64,000 bases of DNA from CAJPPJ01 sp963536495 (GCA_963536495.1 CAUTAF010000005.1:1-64000), one strand, 5' to 3'. Positions 51,846 to 60,461 are shown, numbered from the stretch's first letter. Numbers and translations: made by a program. Notes: generated by a model not told the origin, from the letters alone.

Positions 51846-52418
51846 TTAAAAATTAAAACTTTTAAATAAAGATTTTTTTATTTCTTTCATTTCATTTTCT
51901 AAACTTTTTATAACAGCTTTTTTCTCTGAATTACAATTTTCATTAAATTTTTCATCTAATATTCTTCTATGTAAGTCATTTGCATTTACAAAAAACTCAA
52001 ATAAATCTTTATTTTCTATAAAATTTCCTATTTTCACAACTTCCAATTCCTTTTCTTCTATATAGTGTTTTAAATTATATAATACATTCCCTATTACTTT
52101 CATCATAGGTAATAGGTTATTTTCATTATAAATTAATATTCCAATTCCTTTTTCTTTTACCTTTTGAGTAATTTTATCTCTGAATTTATAAAGTACAATA
52201 TCCCCCTCAAATAAGTCATAATCTCTTTTATCATAACAATTCAAAAAAGGTGCGACATAAAACTCTTCATTACTTTTAAACTCTACTTCATTGTTTTTCA
52301 AAAGTATTAATTTACCTAAAACAGTGAATATTTCTTCCCTAGTTAATGCTTTTTCATTTTTTAAATCGTAAACTTTGAATTTGTATTTAACATCAGATTT
52401 AATTTCAGTATTTTTCAT
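51846..52418 (-). CDS. divergent YopX-like protein
   Basis: This 190-residue protein starts KYKFKVYDLKNEKALTREEI and has RDYDLFEGDIVLYK (about residues 66-79) and MKVIGNVLYNLK (about 104-115), positions equivalent to the YopX core EGDI and the EVIGN strand. It lacks the QYTGLKDKNG turn, so it is a remote member. A helical Lys/Glu tail ends KKSLFKSFNF. It lies between the GTG-started 52433 gene and the DUF1653 gene. Confidence 0.6.
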   Translation of the reverse strand: MKNTEIKSDVKYKFKVYDLKNEKALTREEIFTVLGKLILLKNNEVEFKSNEEFYVAPFLNCYDKRDYDLFEGDIVLYKFRDKITQKVKEKGIGILIYNENNLLPMMKVIGNVLYNLKHYIEEKELEVVKIGNFIENKDLFEFFVNANDLHRRILDEKFNENCNSEKKAVIKSLENEMKEIKKSLFKSFNF

Positions 52419-52432
52419 CTAATCACCCTCAT

Positions 52433-52846
52433 CTAATCACTTATTTCTTCTTTTCTTATTAAAATGCCATTTTCATTGAAATAATATTTTATTACATTCT
52501 TTACAAAAAATCTGTTAGATTTTAAGTTGTGTTTTTTAAGAAAACTTAATAAAGTTTTATTTAATTTTTCCTCTATTTCTTCTTTTAATTCTGTTGTTAT
52601 ATCTTCAAGATATTCGTCATCATTAATTTCCCAATCAGCTTGTTTTCTTATTAAATCAAGTACATCATCTATATACAAACAAGGTTCATATTCTTTCTTT
52701 TCACCTACATAGACACAAACTAAACCATCTTCTATATAATCTGAAATATTGTATTCTTTTTTTATCATTTTAAAAATTTTCTCTATATTCTTAGTTTTAC
52801 CACATAACTCATATCTTTCGTTATCTAAACTGTAAGCAAATTCCAC
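52433..52846 (-). CDS. phage-type hypothetical protein, GTG start
   Basis: This 137-residue protein shows the pattern A-Y-S-L-D-N-E-R-Y at the N-terminus, then VYVGEKKEYEPCLYIDDVLDLIRKQADWE and a helix EELEEKLNK-like (ELKEEIEEKLNKTL). I recall small phage proteins with S-L-D-N-E...[VY]-x-[VI]-G-E-x...P...D-D-[VI]-[IL]-[ED]-x-[IL]-x-x-[QE]-A and unknown function. The start is a GTG with AGGGGTG upstream; no ATG is nearby. It is first after operator-promoter P6. Confidence 0.68.
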   Translation of the reverse strand: MEFAYSLDNERYELCGKTKNIEKIFKMIKKEYNISDYIEDGLVCVYVGEKKEYEPCLYIDDVLDLIRKQADWEINDDEYLEDITTELKEEIEEKLNKTLLSFLKKHNLKSNRFFVKNVIKYYFNENGILIRKEEISD

Positions 52847-52884
52847 TAATAAACACCCCTATTCTTTTTGTTTTTATTGTTTAT

Positions 52885-52934
52885 ATTATACCATAAAAAT
52901 ATTAAAAAATCAATAAAATTAGACAACATTGTCT
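52885..52934 (-). promoter_or_regulatory. operator-promoter P6
   Basis: The -10 TATAAT (52885-52890, TGG before), 17-bp spacer and -35 TTGATT (52908-52913), with the palindrome AGACAATGTTGTCT on the minus strand (52921-52934) 7 bp upstream. Confidence 0.82.
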
Positions 52935-52965
52935 TATTTTTTGTCCTAATCTTTTCATAAAAAAA

Positions 52966-52994
52966 AGAGAACTAAATCATAAGGTTAGTCCTCT
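52966..52994 (-). terminator. terminator of the helicase gene
   Basis: Arms AGAGAACTAA and TTAGTCCTCT pair with one mismatch; eight T residues follow on the minus strand. Confidence 0.75.
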
Positions 52995-53004
52995 TAATCT
53001 TTGC

Positions 53005-54987
53005 TTAATCTAAATCAAAATCAAATTCATCATAGATATTTTCTTTAATGATTTGCATATTTGAATTTGGTATTTCATTTAAAAATAAATTAGGATATGC
53101 TTTTTTAGGTTTATTATACATAATTCTTTCAGTATAAAAACTTAAATATAATTCCTTTTTGGCTCTTGTTAAAGCTACATAACATATTCTTCTTTCTTCT
53201 TCTAAGTCTTCTTCTGTTTGACATCTAAAACTAGGAAATATATCTTTTACCATTCCTACAACAAACACAACAGGAAATTCTAATCCTTTTGAATTGTGAA
53301 TAGTCATAAGTTTTACTGCATTTAAACTTTCTTCTTCATCTCTAATTGATTTCTTTAAAGAAATTTCTTCTAATAACATACCTAATTTATCTCCGTTATC
53401 AGAAGATTTGTCTTCCATTTCAGTTATTAAAAGTTTAAATTCTTCTATGTTTTCACATCTATCTTCATAATTTTCTCTGTATTTTATATTGCTTTGAATA
53501 AAATCGAAATAATGAGTTTCTTCTAAAAAATTTTCTAAAATTTTAACAATTTCAGTTCCACTTTCTAGTTTACTTTGACTTCTTTTAATTAAAAAGTAAA
53601 ACTTTTCTATTTCTTCTCTTGCAACATTAGTTAAATTTATTTCTTTAGCATATCTTAAACTTTCAAAAAGACTTATATCATACTTTTCAGCAAATTCTCT
53701 TAATCTTTCTAAACTAACATCTCCTATTCTCTTTTTAGGAGTATTCAAAACTCTCATTAAAGCTATGTCATCATTAGGATTATAAAATAATTTTAAAAAA
53801 CTTATCATATCTTTAATTTCAAGTCTATCATAGAAAGATAGTCCACCAAAAATCTTAAAAGGAATATTTTCTTTTAAAAATTTATCTTCAAATATTCTTG
53901 ATTGAGCATTTGTTCTATAAAGAATAGTTATATCATTATAAGAATATCCTTTTTTTATAAGATTTTTTATTTCAAAGCAAACTCTTTCACCCTCTGCATA
54001 GTTATTTCTACATTGTAAAACTTTAATAAGTTCTCCTTTTTCATTTGCTGTCCACAACTGTTTGTCTGTTTTAGCTTTATTACAATCAATAACTTTATTA
54101 GAACTATCTATTATTACTTTTGTACTTCTGTAATTTTGTTCTAGCCTTATTGTTTTAGCATTAGGATAAGTTTTATTAAAACTTAATATATTCCTTATAT
54201 CAGCACCTCTAAACTTATAAATACTTTGGTTATCATCTCCTACAACACAAATATTTTCATATTTACTTGCTATCATTTCTATTATTCTAAATTGTATTTG
54301 GTTAGTATCTTGGTATTCATCTACCATTATATACTTATATCTTTCTTGTACTTTGTTAAGTATTTCTTTGTTTTCTAACAATTTTTTAGTTAGATATAAT
54401 ATATCAGCGAAATCAATAGCATTATTTTCTTTTAAAAATCTTTCATAATAATTAAAAAAATCTATAATATATTGTTTTTTAGGGTGTTTTAGCAATGCTT
54501 GTTCCATAGCATTTATATCATCAACTAATTCAAATTCTTTAAAATTTGAAAAATATCCTATAAGTGTTCCAATGTCCATATCCATATCATTTAAAAGATT
54601 ATATCTTTTATCTAGTTCTTCAATAGCTTTCTTTTGGTCATCAGTATCATATACAGTTATATTTTCTTCATAACCTATATAATCATAATATACTCTCAAA
54701 AGTCTTAATCCAAAAGCGTGGAAAGTAGATATAGTACATTTCTTAGCCTCATCTCCTATAAGACTTGTAATTCTTTCTCTCATTTCATTAGACGCTTTAT
54801 TAGTGAAAGTCAAAGCTAATATACTGTAAGGACTTATTCCGTTATTTTCTATCATATTCGCTATTCTATATGTAATTGTTTTTGTTTTACCTGTTCCTGC
54901 TCCTGCAAGTATTAAAATAGCACCATTTATTTGCTCAACAGCTTGTCTTTGTTCTTTATTCAATTCAATTAATAATTGATTATTCAT
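53005..54987 (-). CDS. UvrD/PcrA/Rep-type SF1A DNA helicase
   Basis: This 660-residue protein has all SF1A motifs: Walker A AGAGTGKT (28-35), Ia LALTFTNKASNEMRERI (57-73), II VDEYQDTNQ (222-230), III GDDNQSIYKFRGAD (250-263), IV LEQNYRS (282-288), V TIHNSKGLEFPVVFVVG (about 557-573) and VI ERRICYVALTRAK (about 592-604). It is an ATP-driven 3'-5' DNA translocase/helicase of the kind used in repair, replication restart and rolling-circle plasmid or phage replication. The length is close to Rep (about 670), slightly short of PcrA/UvrD, and the C-terminus ends soon after motif VI, without the usual long tail. It is a single-gene unit with operator-promoter P7. Confidence 0.95.
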   Translation of the reverse strand: MNNQLLIELNKEQRQAVEQINGAILILAGAGTGKTKTITYRIANMIENNGISPYSILALTFTNKASNEMRERITSLIGDEAKKCTISTFHAFGLRLLRVYYDYIGYEENITVYDTDDQKKAIEELDKRYNLLNDMDMDIGTLIGYFSNFKEFELVDDINAMEQALLKHPKKQYIIDFFNYYERFLKENNAIDFADILYLTKKLLENKEILNKVQERYKYIMVDEYQDTNQIQFRIIEMIASKYENICVVGDDNQSIYKFRGADIRNILSFNKTYPNAKTIRLEQNYRSTKVIIDSSNKVIDCNKAKTDKQLWTANEKGELIKVLQCRNNYAEGERVCFEIKNLIKKGYSYNDITILYRTNAQSRIFEDKFLKENIPFKIFGGLSFYDRLEIKDMISFLKLFYNPNDDIALMRVLNTPKKRIGDVSLERLREFAEKYDISLFESLRYAKEINLTNVAREEIEKFYFLIKRSQSKLESGTEIVKILENFLEETHYFDFIQSNIKYRENYEDRCENIEEFKLLITEMEDKSSDNGDKLGMLLEEISLKKSIRDEEESLNAVKLMTIHNSKGLEFPVVFVVGMVKDIFPSFRCQTEEDLEEERRICYVALTRAKKELYLSFYTERIMYNKPKKAYPNLFLNEIPNSNMQIIKENIYDEFDFDLD

Positions 54988-55028
54988 CTTTTTTTCAACT
55001 CCTTAAACCTTTTTAGTTTTGTACTTAT

Positions 55029-55079
55029 ATTATACCATAAAAAACGCAAAAAGTCAAGGTAAATCAGACAATAATGTCT
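55029..55079 (-). promoter_or_regulatory. operator-promoter P7 for the helicase gene
   Basis: The -10 TATAAT (55029-55034), 17-bp spacer and -35 TTGACT (55052-55057), with the palindrome AGACATTATTGTCT (minus strand, 55066-55079) 8 bp upstream, the only copy with 8 and not 7. Confidence 0.82.
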
Positions 55080-55105
55080 TTATATTATAAAATTAAATAA
55101 AAATA

Positions 55106-55129
55106 AAAAAGGACTTGTAAGTCCTTTTT
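55106..55129 (-). terminator. terminator after the 60313-55157 operon
   Basis: AAAAAGGACTT/AAGTCCTTTTT, identical in stem to 814-837. Confidence 0.8.
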
Positions 55130-55156
55130 GCAAATTCTTATAAGAAAAAATTTCTG

Positions 55157-56200
55157 TTACAACTCAATTTCTTTATCATTAGTTTTCTCTACTTCAGTTT
55201 CTTTTTCTACTTCAATTTCTTTTTCTTTAGAAATATTTTTATTTTTTTGATTTTCTTTCTCTAAATCTTCTATTAGTCTTGTCAAACTTCTAACATCTTT
55301 AGCATAAATATCTCTTAATTCATTAAAATTTTCTGCATTTGTTACTCTTGTTTTTTCATCTGTATAATATTCTACTATTGCTTTTACCCTATCTATTTCT
55401 TCTTTTACTATGTTATCTTTCTTTCTTTCAAAAACCAAATTTGAATAATTTTCTTTTGAATAATCAGATATTAATTCTCCTGTTTTTTTATTTTCGTATA
55501 CAACAATAACTTCTTCATTTTCAACAAATTTTTCCCAAGTGTCATAATTCTCTTTTGAATTCAAGAAAAATAAAGGGTCATCATCTCTATACTTACGAAA
55601 TAAATCTCCTACTTCTTTAAAATTTTCTCTTTTTTCATATTCGTCAGAATTTTTAAAAGTATTTCTATCGAAAATTTCTTCACCATCTTTATTATAGACT
55701 TTAAAATTGATAAAATTATCTCTATATTCAACTTCCTTTTCATATATTTTTTTAAATTGTTCATCTGTAATATTTGTTTTAAAATCATCAGTTTTAAAAT
55801 CAAAATCTTTAAAAACATATCCTGAACTAAAAATTAATCCTGTTTTTACTTTTTCTTGAAGTTTATTATCTAATAAGTCATCTAACATCTCAACTTTAAA
55901 TTTTTCTAAATCTCTTATAAAAGTTAAAATTTCAAGTTTATTATCATCTCTTACATCATTTAAAGCCTTATAATTTTTTATATATTCTTCTAATTCATAA
56001 TCATAATCAGGGTCGTATGTTTCACGCAACATTTCTGAAAAACTTTCATCATCTTCACGCCCTATCCAATCCTCTTTAGTTAAACCATATCTATCTCTTT
56101 CGGGTTCAGGTTCAATATTATCATTAATTTCTAAATTGTTAGGATACATTCTCTCTATAACATCTAAAACCTTATCTTTTATTTTGTTTTTTATTCCCAT
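55157..56200 (-). CDS. giant-family protein, 347 residues
   Basis: The smaller end of the family. An N-terminal charged domain (MGIKNKIKDKVLDVIERMYP; then EDWIGREDDESFSEMLRETYDPDYDYELEEY cited by ends) is unique. The module is divergent, near residues 165-250: INFKVYNKDGEEIFDR, ENYDTWEKFVENEEVIVVYENKK, with the hallmark F-x-V-Y-x-x-D-G-E and W-E-x-[FL] but no KGEEFW. The C-terminal helix ends with the tag NDKEIEL, and the DNA encoding it closely matches that of 44578. Last gene of the 60313-55157 operon. Confidence 0.75.
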   Translation of the reverse strand: MGIKNKIKDKVLDVIERMYPNNLEINDNIEPEPERDRYGLTKEDWIGREDDESFSEMLRETYDPDYDYELEEYIKNYKALNDVRDDNKLEILTFIRDLEKFKVEMLDDLLDNKLQEKVKTGLIFSSGYVFKDFDFKTDDFKTNITDEQFKKIYEKEVEYRDNFINFKVYNKDGEEIFDRNTFKNSDEYEKRENFKEVGDLFRKYRDDDPLFFLNSKENYDTWEKFVENEEVIVVYENKKTGELISDYSKENYSNLVFERKKDNIVKEEIDRVKAIVEYYTDEKTRVTNAENFNELRDIYAKDVRSLTRLIEDLEKENQKNKNISKEKEIEVEKETEVEKTNDKEIEL

Positions 56201-56238
56201 TATTTTTCCACTTCCCTTTTTTTTAAATATATTATTAC

Positions 56239-57453
56239 TTATTCTATTTCTAATTCTTTTTCTTCCTTAACTTTGTCTTGAACTTCTTCTTTGCTTACAA
56301 TTTTTTCTTTATTTCCTTTTAAATTTTCTAACTTATCTTCGACTTTTTCTAATTCTTTTTCATATTTTTCTTTTAATTCAAAAAAATCTTTAGTTTTTAT
56401 ACAGTTATTTTCTATATCTGTTTTTTCCATAAGTTCTTTTTTTATATTTTGTACTTCTTCATTTATAATTTCTTTCTTTTTTGAATTTACAACATTTTCA
56501 GAATATTCTTCAAAGCCTGTATAACCTTTTGTGTAAACTTCACCTTTTTCATCAGTTTCTTTTTCATAACATATAGAAACAATGCCTTTTTCAGCAAGAG
56601 TTTCATAACTTCTAATATCTTTCAAATCCATATTATCCCAAAACTCTTTACTTTCTACTTCTAAAACTGTTTCTTTTAAAGTGTCAATATCACAAAGTGA
56701 ACTATCATTTTTGTTATATAATATTTTATCAGGTGAAAGGATTGTGAAATTAGGCAATTCAACTTCTAAATTAAATTTTTTTACAAAATTATCTTCACTA
56801 ATATCCCCTTTGAAATTACTAGGGTGAATATTATAATCATTGTCAAAAACATATTTAAAATATTTTTCTAAATCTGTATTAGGTATTACCATTTCTTTTG
56901 TTTCATTTTCTGTTATTTTTCCATTTTTATCTCTATATTTTAAAGAACATTCTTCTAAATCGTCTAAAATCTCAGTTTTTACACTAATTTTTCCTTTTTC
57001 AAGTTCTAAATCTACAATTTTTTCTTCGGTAAAATCATATTCTTTATTGAACCCCTCAAATTTATCTGCATTAGGGAACATTCTTCTTATATGGTCTTTG
57101 TTTTCTTCTATAAATTCATTTAATCTATCTAAATCTTTTATGTCTTTATCTTTATCATATTCTAAAAAATATTCAAAAGTTTTACTCATAACTCCACTTG
57201 CGTCGCCTCCGACAAGTTCATCTGATATTTTGTAACCACCACCACATTTAAAAGAAAAATCTCCATTAGAAGTCATTCTAAAATCTCTTATAACATCTTT
57301 AGGTTTAAACTCTTCTTCTTTCATTACATTAAGTGTAAAACTATTTATTTTATGTAATAAATCAATATCCATTTGAAAAGTTCTAATTCCTGAACTTTGA
57401 TTTTCATAAGTCATTTTCCCCTCATATCCAAAAAAATCTATTTTATTGCTCAT
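56239..57453 (-). CDS. giant-family protein with DFFGYE domain
   Basis: This 404-residue protein is a close paralog of 57552-58784. The N-terminal domain of about 140 residues starts IDFFGYEGKMTYENQ and includes VMKEEEFKPKDVIRDFRM, SDELVGGDASGVMSKTFEYFL and FPNADKFEGFNKEYDF. The module at about 232-330 reads ELPNFTILSPDKILYN, SKEFWDNMDLKDIRSYETL, GYTGFEEY. The C-terminus KELEIE is the tag variant. A 98-bp spacer with the hairpin at 57480-57498 separates the pair. Function unknown. Confidence 0.78.
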   Translation of the reverse strand: MSNKIDFFGYEGKMTYENQSSGIRTFQMDIDLLHKINSFTLNVMKEEEFKPKDVIRDFRMTSNGDFSFKCGGGYKISDELVGGDASGVMSKTFEYFLEYDKDKDIKDLDRLNEFIEENKDHIRRMFPNADKFEGFNKEYDFTEEKIVDLELEKGKISVKTEILDDLEECSLKYRDKNGKITENETKEMVIPNTDLEKYFKYVFDNDYNIHPSNFKGDISEDNFVKKFNLEVELPNFTILSPDKILYNKNDSSLCDIDTLKETVLEVESKEFWDNMDLKDIRSYETLAEKGIVSICYEKETDEKGEVYTKGYTGFEEYSENVVNSKKKEIINEEVQNIKKELMEKTDIENNCIKTKDFFELKEKYEKELEKVEDKLENLKGNKEKIVSKEEVQDKVKEEKELEIE

Positions 57454-57479
57454 ATTTTTCTCCTTTTATTTTATAGAAA

Positions 57480-57498
57480 GTTGAGGTTTTTCCTCAAC
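57480..57498 (-). other. intercistronic hairpin before the 56239-57453 gene
   Basis: Arms GTTGAGG and CCTCAAC with loop TTTTT, similar to 41952-41971, located between the paralogous genes and ahead of the ribosome site. Confidence 0.6.
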
Positions 57499-57551
57499 TC
57501 TCTACTTAATTATTATTTTTTTAAAAAATCAATTTCTAAAAATATAAAAGT

Positions 57552-58784
57552 CTAAAAATCTATTTCTTTATCTTCTTTATTTTTAGTTTCTTCTTTTTCA
57601 TCTTTACTTACATCTTTTTCTTTATTTTCTTTAAATTTACTTAATTTATTTTCTAGTTTTTCTATATTTTTATCATACTTTTCTTTTAATTCTTCAAAAT
57701 AATCTTCTTTAATATAATTTTCACTTTCTACAATATCTTTTACATCTTTTACAAAATCTTCTACTACTTTTTCTTCAAAAATTTTTCTAAGTTCTGTATC
57801 AACAGTAGGTCTTGCATAATCATCATAATCTCTGTATTCAACTAATCCATCTTGGTATCCGTCATACCCCTCGAAACATACTATTAATCCAGTTTCTTCA
57901 AAATTATTCCAAGATTTTATATCATACATATTCATATTATCATAAAATTCTCTACCTTTAATATCTACTATCATTTCTTCCATTTTTTCAACTTCACTAG
58001 GTTCTATCATTCTACCTTTTTTATCTTGATAACCATAACCACCATCATCACTTGCAAAAGCCATTCCCTCATCTGTAAATACTTTAAAAGCTGGAAGTTT
58101 ATCTTTTAAATCTAATTTTTCAACTAGATATTCAGTTGAAAGTCCAATATCATCTACTTTATATTTAATATCATTATAAAGTTCATCTCTATATTCAACA
58201 CTATCTAAGAAATCTTTTATTAGTTCATTTTTTCCATTACTTAAATATTTTTTAGTTATATCATCAGAATATTCTAAATGATTATCTTCTAAGTTTTCTA
58301 ACATATCTCTTTTAAATTCAGCAATTTCTAAATCAAATTCAACATCTTCTTTTGTTTGACTAAAATCATACTCCCTATTAAATCCCTCAAACTTTTCTGC
58401 ATTAGGGAATTTTCTTTCAATATCTTTAGAATTTCTTTCAATAAAATCATTTAAAATATCAAGTCTTTCTTTTGTTTGTTCTTTATCATAATCTAAAAAT
58501 CTACTAAAAGCACCTGTAACAGCACCTGAAATATCTCCTTTTAAAAGTTCTCCACTAATATCATATCCTATTCCTGTTTTAAAAGTGAAATTACCATTAT
58601 CCTTTTGTTTAAAATCTCTTATAACTTCTTTAGCATTAAAATCTTCTTCTTTCATTACATTGACTACAAAACTACTTATTTTAGGCAACAAATCACTGTC
58701 TACTTCAAATGTTCTTGCTCCTGTATGTTGATTTTCATAAGTTAGTTTTGCCTCATATCCAAAAAAATCTGTTTTTTTACTCAT
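57552..58784 (-). CDS. giant-family protein with DFFGYE domain
   Basis: A 410-residue paralog of 56239-57453. Residues 1-140 hold TDFFGYEAKLTYENQ, VMKEEDFNAKEVIRDFKQ, SGELLKGDISGAVTGAF and FPNAEKFEGFNREYDF. The module spans about 229-330: KLPAFKVFTDEGMAFAS, KGREFYDNMNMYDIKSWNNF, YRDYDDY. A helical region EDYFEELKEKYDKNIEKLE precedes the tag DKEIDF. I take the ATG giving MSKKTD, after AAGGAGAAG; a GTG three codons upstream is less likely. Confidence 0.8.
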   Translation of the reverse strand: MSKKTDFFGYEAKLTYENQHTGARTFEVDSDLLPKISSFVVNVMKEEDFNAKEVIRDFKQKDNGNFTFKTGIGYDISGELLKGDISGAVTGAFSRFLDYDKEQTKERLDILNDFIERNSKDIERKFPNAEKFEGFNREYDFSQTKEDVEFDLEIAEFKRDMLENLEDNHLEYSDDITKKYLSNGKNELIKDFLDSVEYRDELYNDIKYKVDDIGLSTEYLVEKLDLKDKLPAFKVFTDEGMAFASDDGGYGYQDKKGRMIEPSEVEKMEEMIVDIKGREFYDNMNMYDIKSWNNFEETGLIVCFEGYDGYQDGLVEYRDYDDYARPTVDTELRKIFEEKVVEDFVKDVKDIVESENYIKEDYFEELKEKYDKNIEKLENKLSKFKENKEKDVSKDEKEETKNKEDKEIDF

Positions 58785-58819
58785 AAATAACACTTCTCCT
58801 TTTTTATTTTAAGTTATTT

Positions 58820-60313
58820 TTAAAAATCTATTTCTCTATCTGTTTTTTCTTCTTTAGTTTTTGATTTTTTCTTATTTTCTTTTTCTTTAGTTTTAATTTC
58901 GTCTTTATGTAAGACATCAAACATTTTGCTCTTGCATTTATCATCTAATTGTAATAGTTTTTCTTTATCTTCAATTAAATCTCTTATTTCAATTTCTTTA
59001 CAATTTAAAGCCTTACATATATCAGCTTTGCTTTTTCCTGATAGTTCTTCTAAAACTTTATCTTCTTCATTTTTTAAGAAATCATCTTTTAGATAATTAA
59101 CAAAACTTAAATTTTTATAAAGATTTTCTTTTTCATCAGTATAGACTTCTATTTTTTCTTTTCCTTTACTGTCTTTAAATTCAAATGTAATTTCTTCTAC
59201 AAAACCATCTTTTTTTAAATTATTCCATTCTTTAATATCTTTTAAATTTAAGTTATCCCAATATTCTTCACCTTTTTTATTTATTACTTCATTTTTTAAA
59301 TTTTTAAGATTTTCATTGTTTTCAAATGAACCTTTATTTGAAAATAATTCACCATTTGAACTTATAGCTTTAAATGGTAAAGCACTTTCATATTTTTTCT
59401 CATCTGTATAATTGAAAAAACTCTTCACTTCATCATTAGGTATAAAGAAATTAAAATCTAAACTCAAAGCTGTTTCCATTCTTTTTTTACTAAAATCAAT
59501 ATCAGTTTTTCCATAAACTACACAATCTTTCAATATATCCTTTTTGAAAATTTCAAGATTTTCATTCAAATTAGCTTTTTCTAAAAAATAGCTTTTTTCT
59601 TGTTCAAATTCGTCATAAACTTTTTGAAAGTTTTTCGGTTTTTTTTCTAATTTATCATTGTGTAATAATTCGTTTGCTAAAATATCTTTTTTTATATCTC
59701 TTTCACTATATATATCATCATTTTCAATAACATTACATAAGGCTTTCAAATCTCCTCTTGAAATTTTTTCTTCGTTTATTTCATAATTTTTAATTCCTGT
59801 TGCTCTTTCGACTTCATAACTAGCGTTTTCTAAATTATCTTTTATAATTTCTTTCATACCTATTTGCATATAAGTTTTTAGTTCTAACATTTCTAATATA
59901 TGAATATCGTAACTTTTATCTTTTGTTTTCTCTTCAATTCTTTCTTTAACTTCACCTGAAATTACATTTCCAAATTCACTTCTATTTTTTAAGTTCACTA
60001 AAGTTGCAATGTCTTCTGTTCTGCTTTCAAAATATGGTTTATAGACATCATCAGGTACAAAACTTTCTGTTAAAGAAGTTAAATTCATTCTATCATCTGT
60101 TTCTTTTTCAGGTTGCATTTTATTTATTGTATTATTTAAGTTTTTTATTGTTTCTTCATATATAACAGCTTTAAAATCTTTCTTATTGTCTAAGGCTGTT
60201 TCAAACAATTCATTATTAAATTTGTTTAAATCTAAGTCTTCATTTTCTAACTTTTCTAAAAACTTTTCTAATTGTTTTTTAAAACTTTCTTTATTTGCAA
60301 AAATGCTTAACAT
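58820..60313 (-). CDS. giant-family protein, first gene of the second operon
   Basis: This 497-residue protein shares the second domain with 39371-41917 and 42005-44503: NRSEFGNVISGEVKERIEE, then GIKNYEINEEKISRGDLKALCNVIENDDIYSERDI. The module near 335-420 reads LPFKAISSNGELFSN, KKGEEYWDNLNLKDIKEWNNL. It ends with a Lys-rich linker and the tag DREIDF. I start at ATG (MLSIFANK) after AAAGGGG, not at the GTG three codons before. The upstream 60314-60475 gap holds a TGATATAAT -10 at 60348-60353 with no clear -35. Confidence 0.78.
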   Translation of the reverse strand: MLSIFANKESFKKQLEKFLEKLENEDLDLNKFNNELFETALDNKKDFKAVIYEETIKNLNNTINKMQPEKETDDRMNLTSLTESFVPDDVYKPYFESRTEDIATLVNLKNRSEFGNVISGEVKERIEEKTKDKSYDIHILEMLELKTYMQIGMKEIIKDNLENASYEVERATGIKNYEINEEKISRGDLKALCNVIENDDIYSERDIKKDILANELLHNDKLEKKPKNFQKVYDEFEQEKSYFLEKANLNENLEIFKKDILKDCVVYGKTDIDFSKKRMETALSLDFNFFIPNDEVKSFFNYTDEKKYESALPFKAISSNGELFSNKGSFENNENLKNLKNEVINKKGEEYWDNLNLKDIKEWNNLKKDGFVEEITFEFKDSKGKEKIEVYTDEKENLYKNLSFVNYLKDDFLKNEEDKVLEELSGKSKADICKALNCKEIEIRDLIEDKEKLLQLDDKCKSKMFDVLHKDEIKTKEKENKKKSKTKEEKTDREIDF

Positions 60314-60440
60314 TCTTTTCACCCCTTTTACTTTTCTTTATTAGTAAATTATATCATAATTACCTTATTTTCTAATTTATTTTAAGAATTTTATAAAAAA
60401 ATTTTATAAATTTATTAAAATTAAAAACGACTAATAAAAA

Positions 60441-60461
60441 AAGGTTGATTAAATCAACCTT
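60441..60461 (-). terminator. terminator after the 60476-61033 gene
   Basis: Perfect arms AAGGTTGATT/AATCAACCTT, followed on the minus strand by seven T residues. It ends the operon that comes in from the right edge. Confidence 0.8.
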
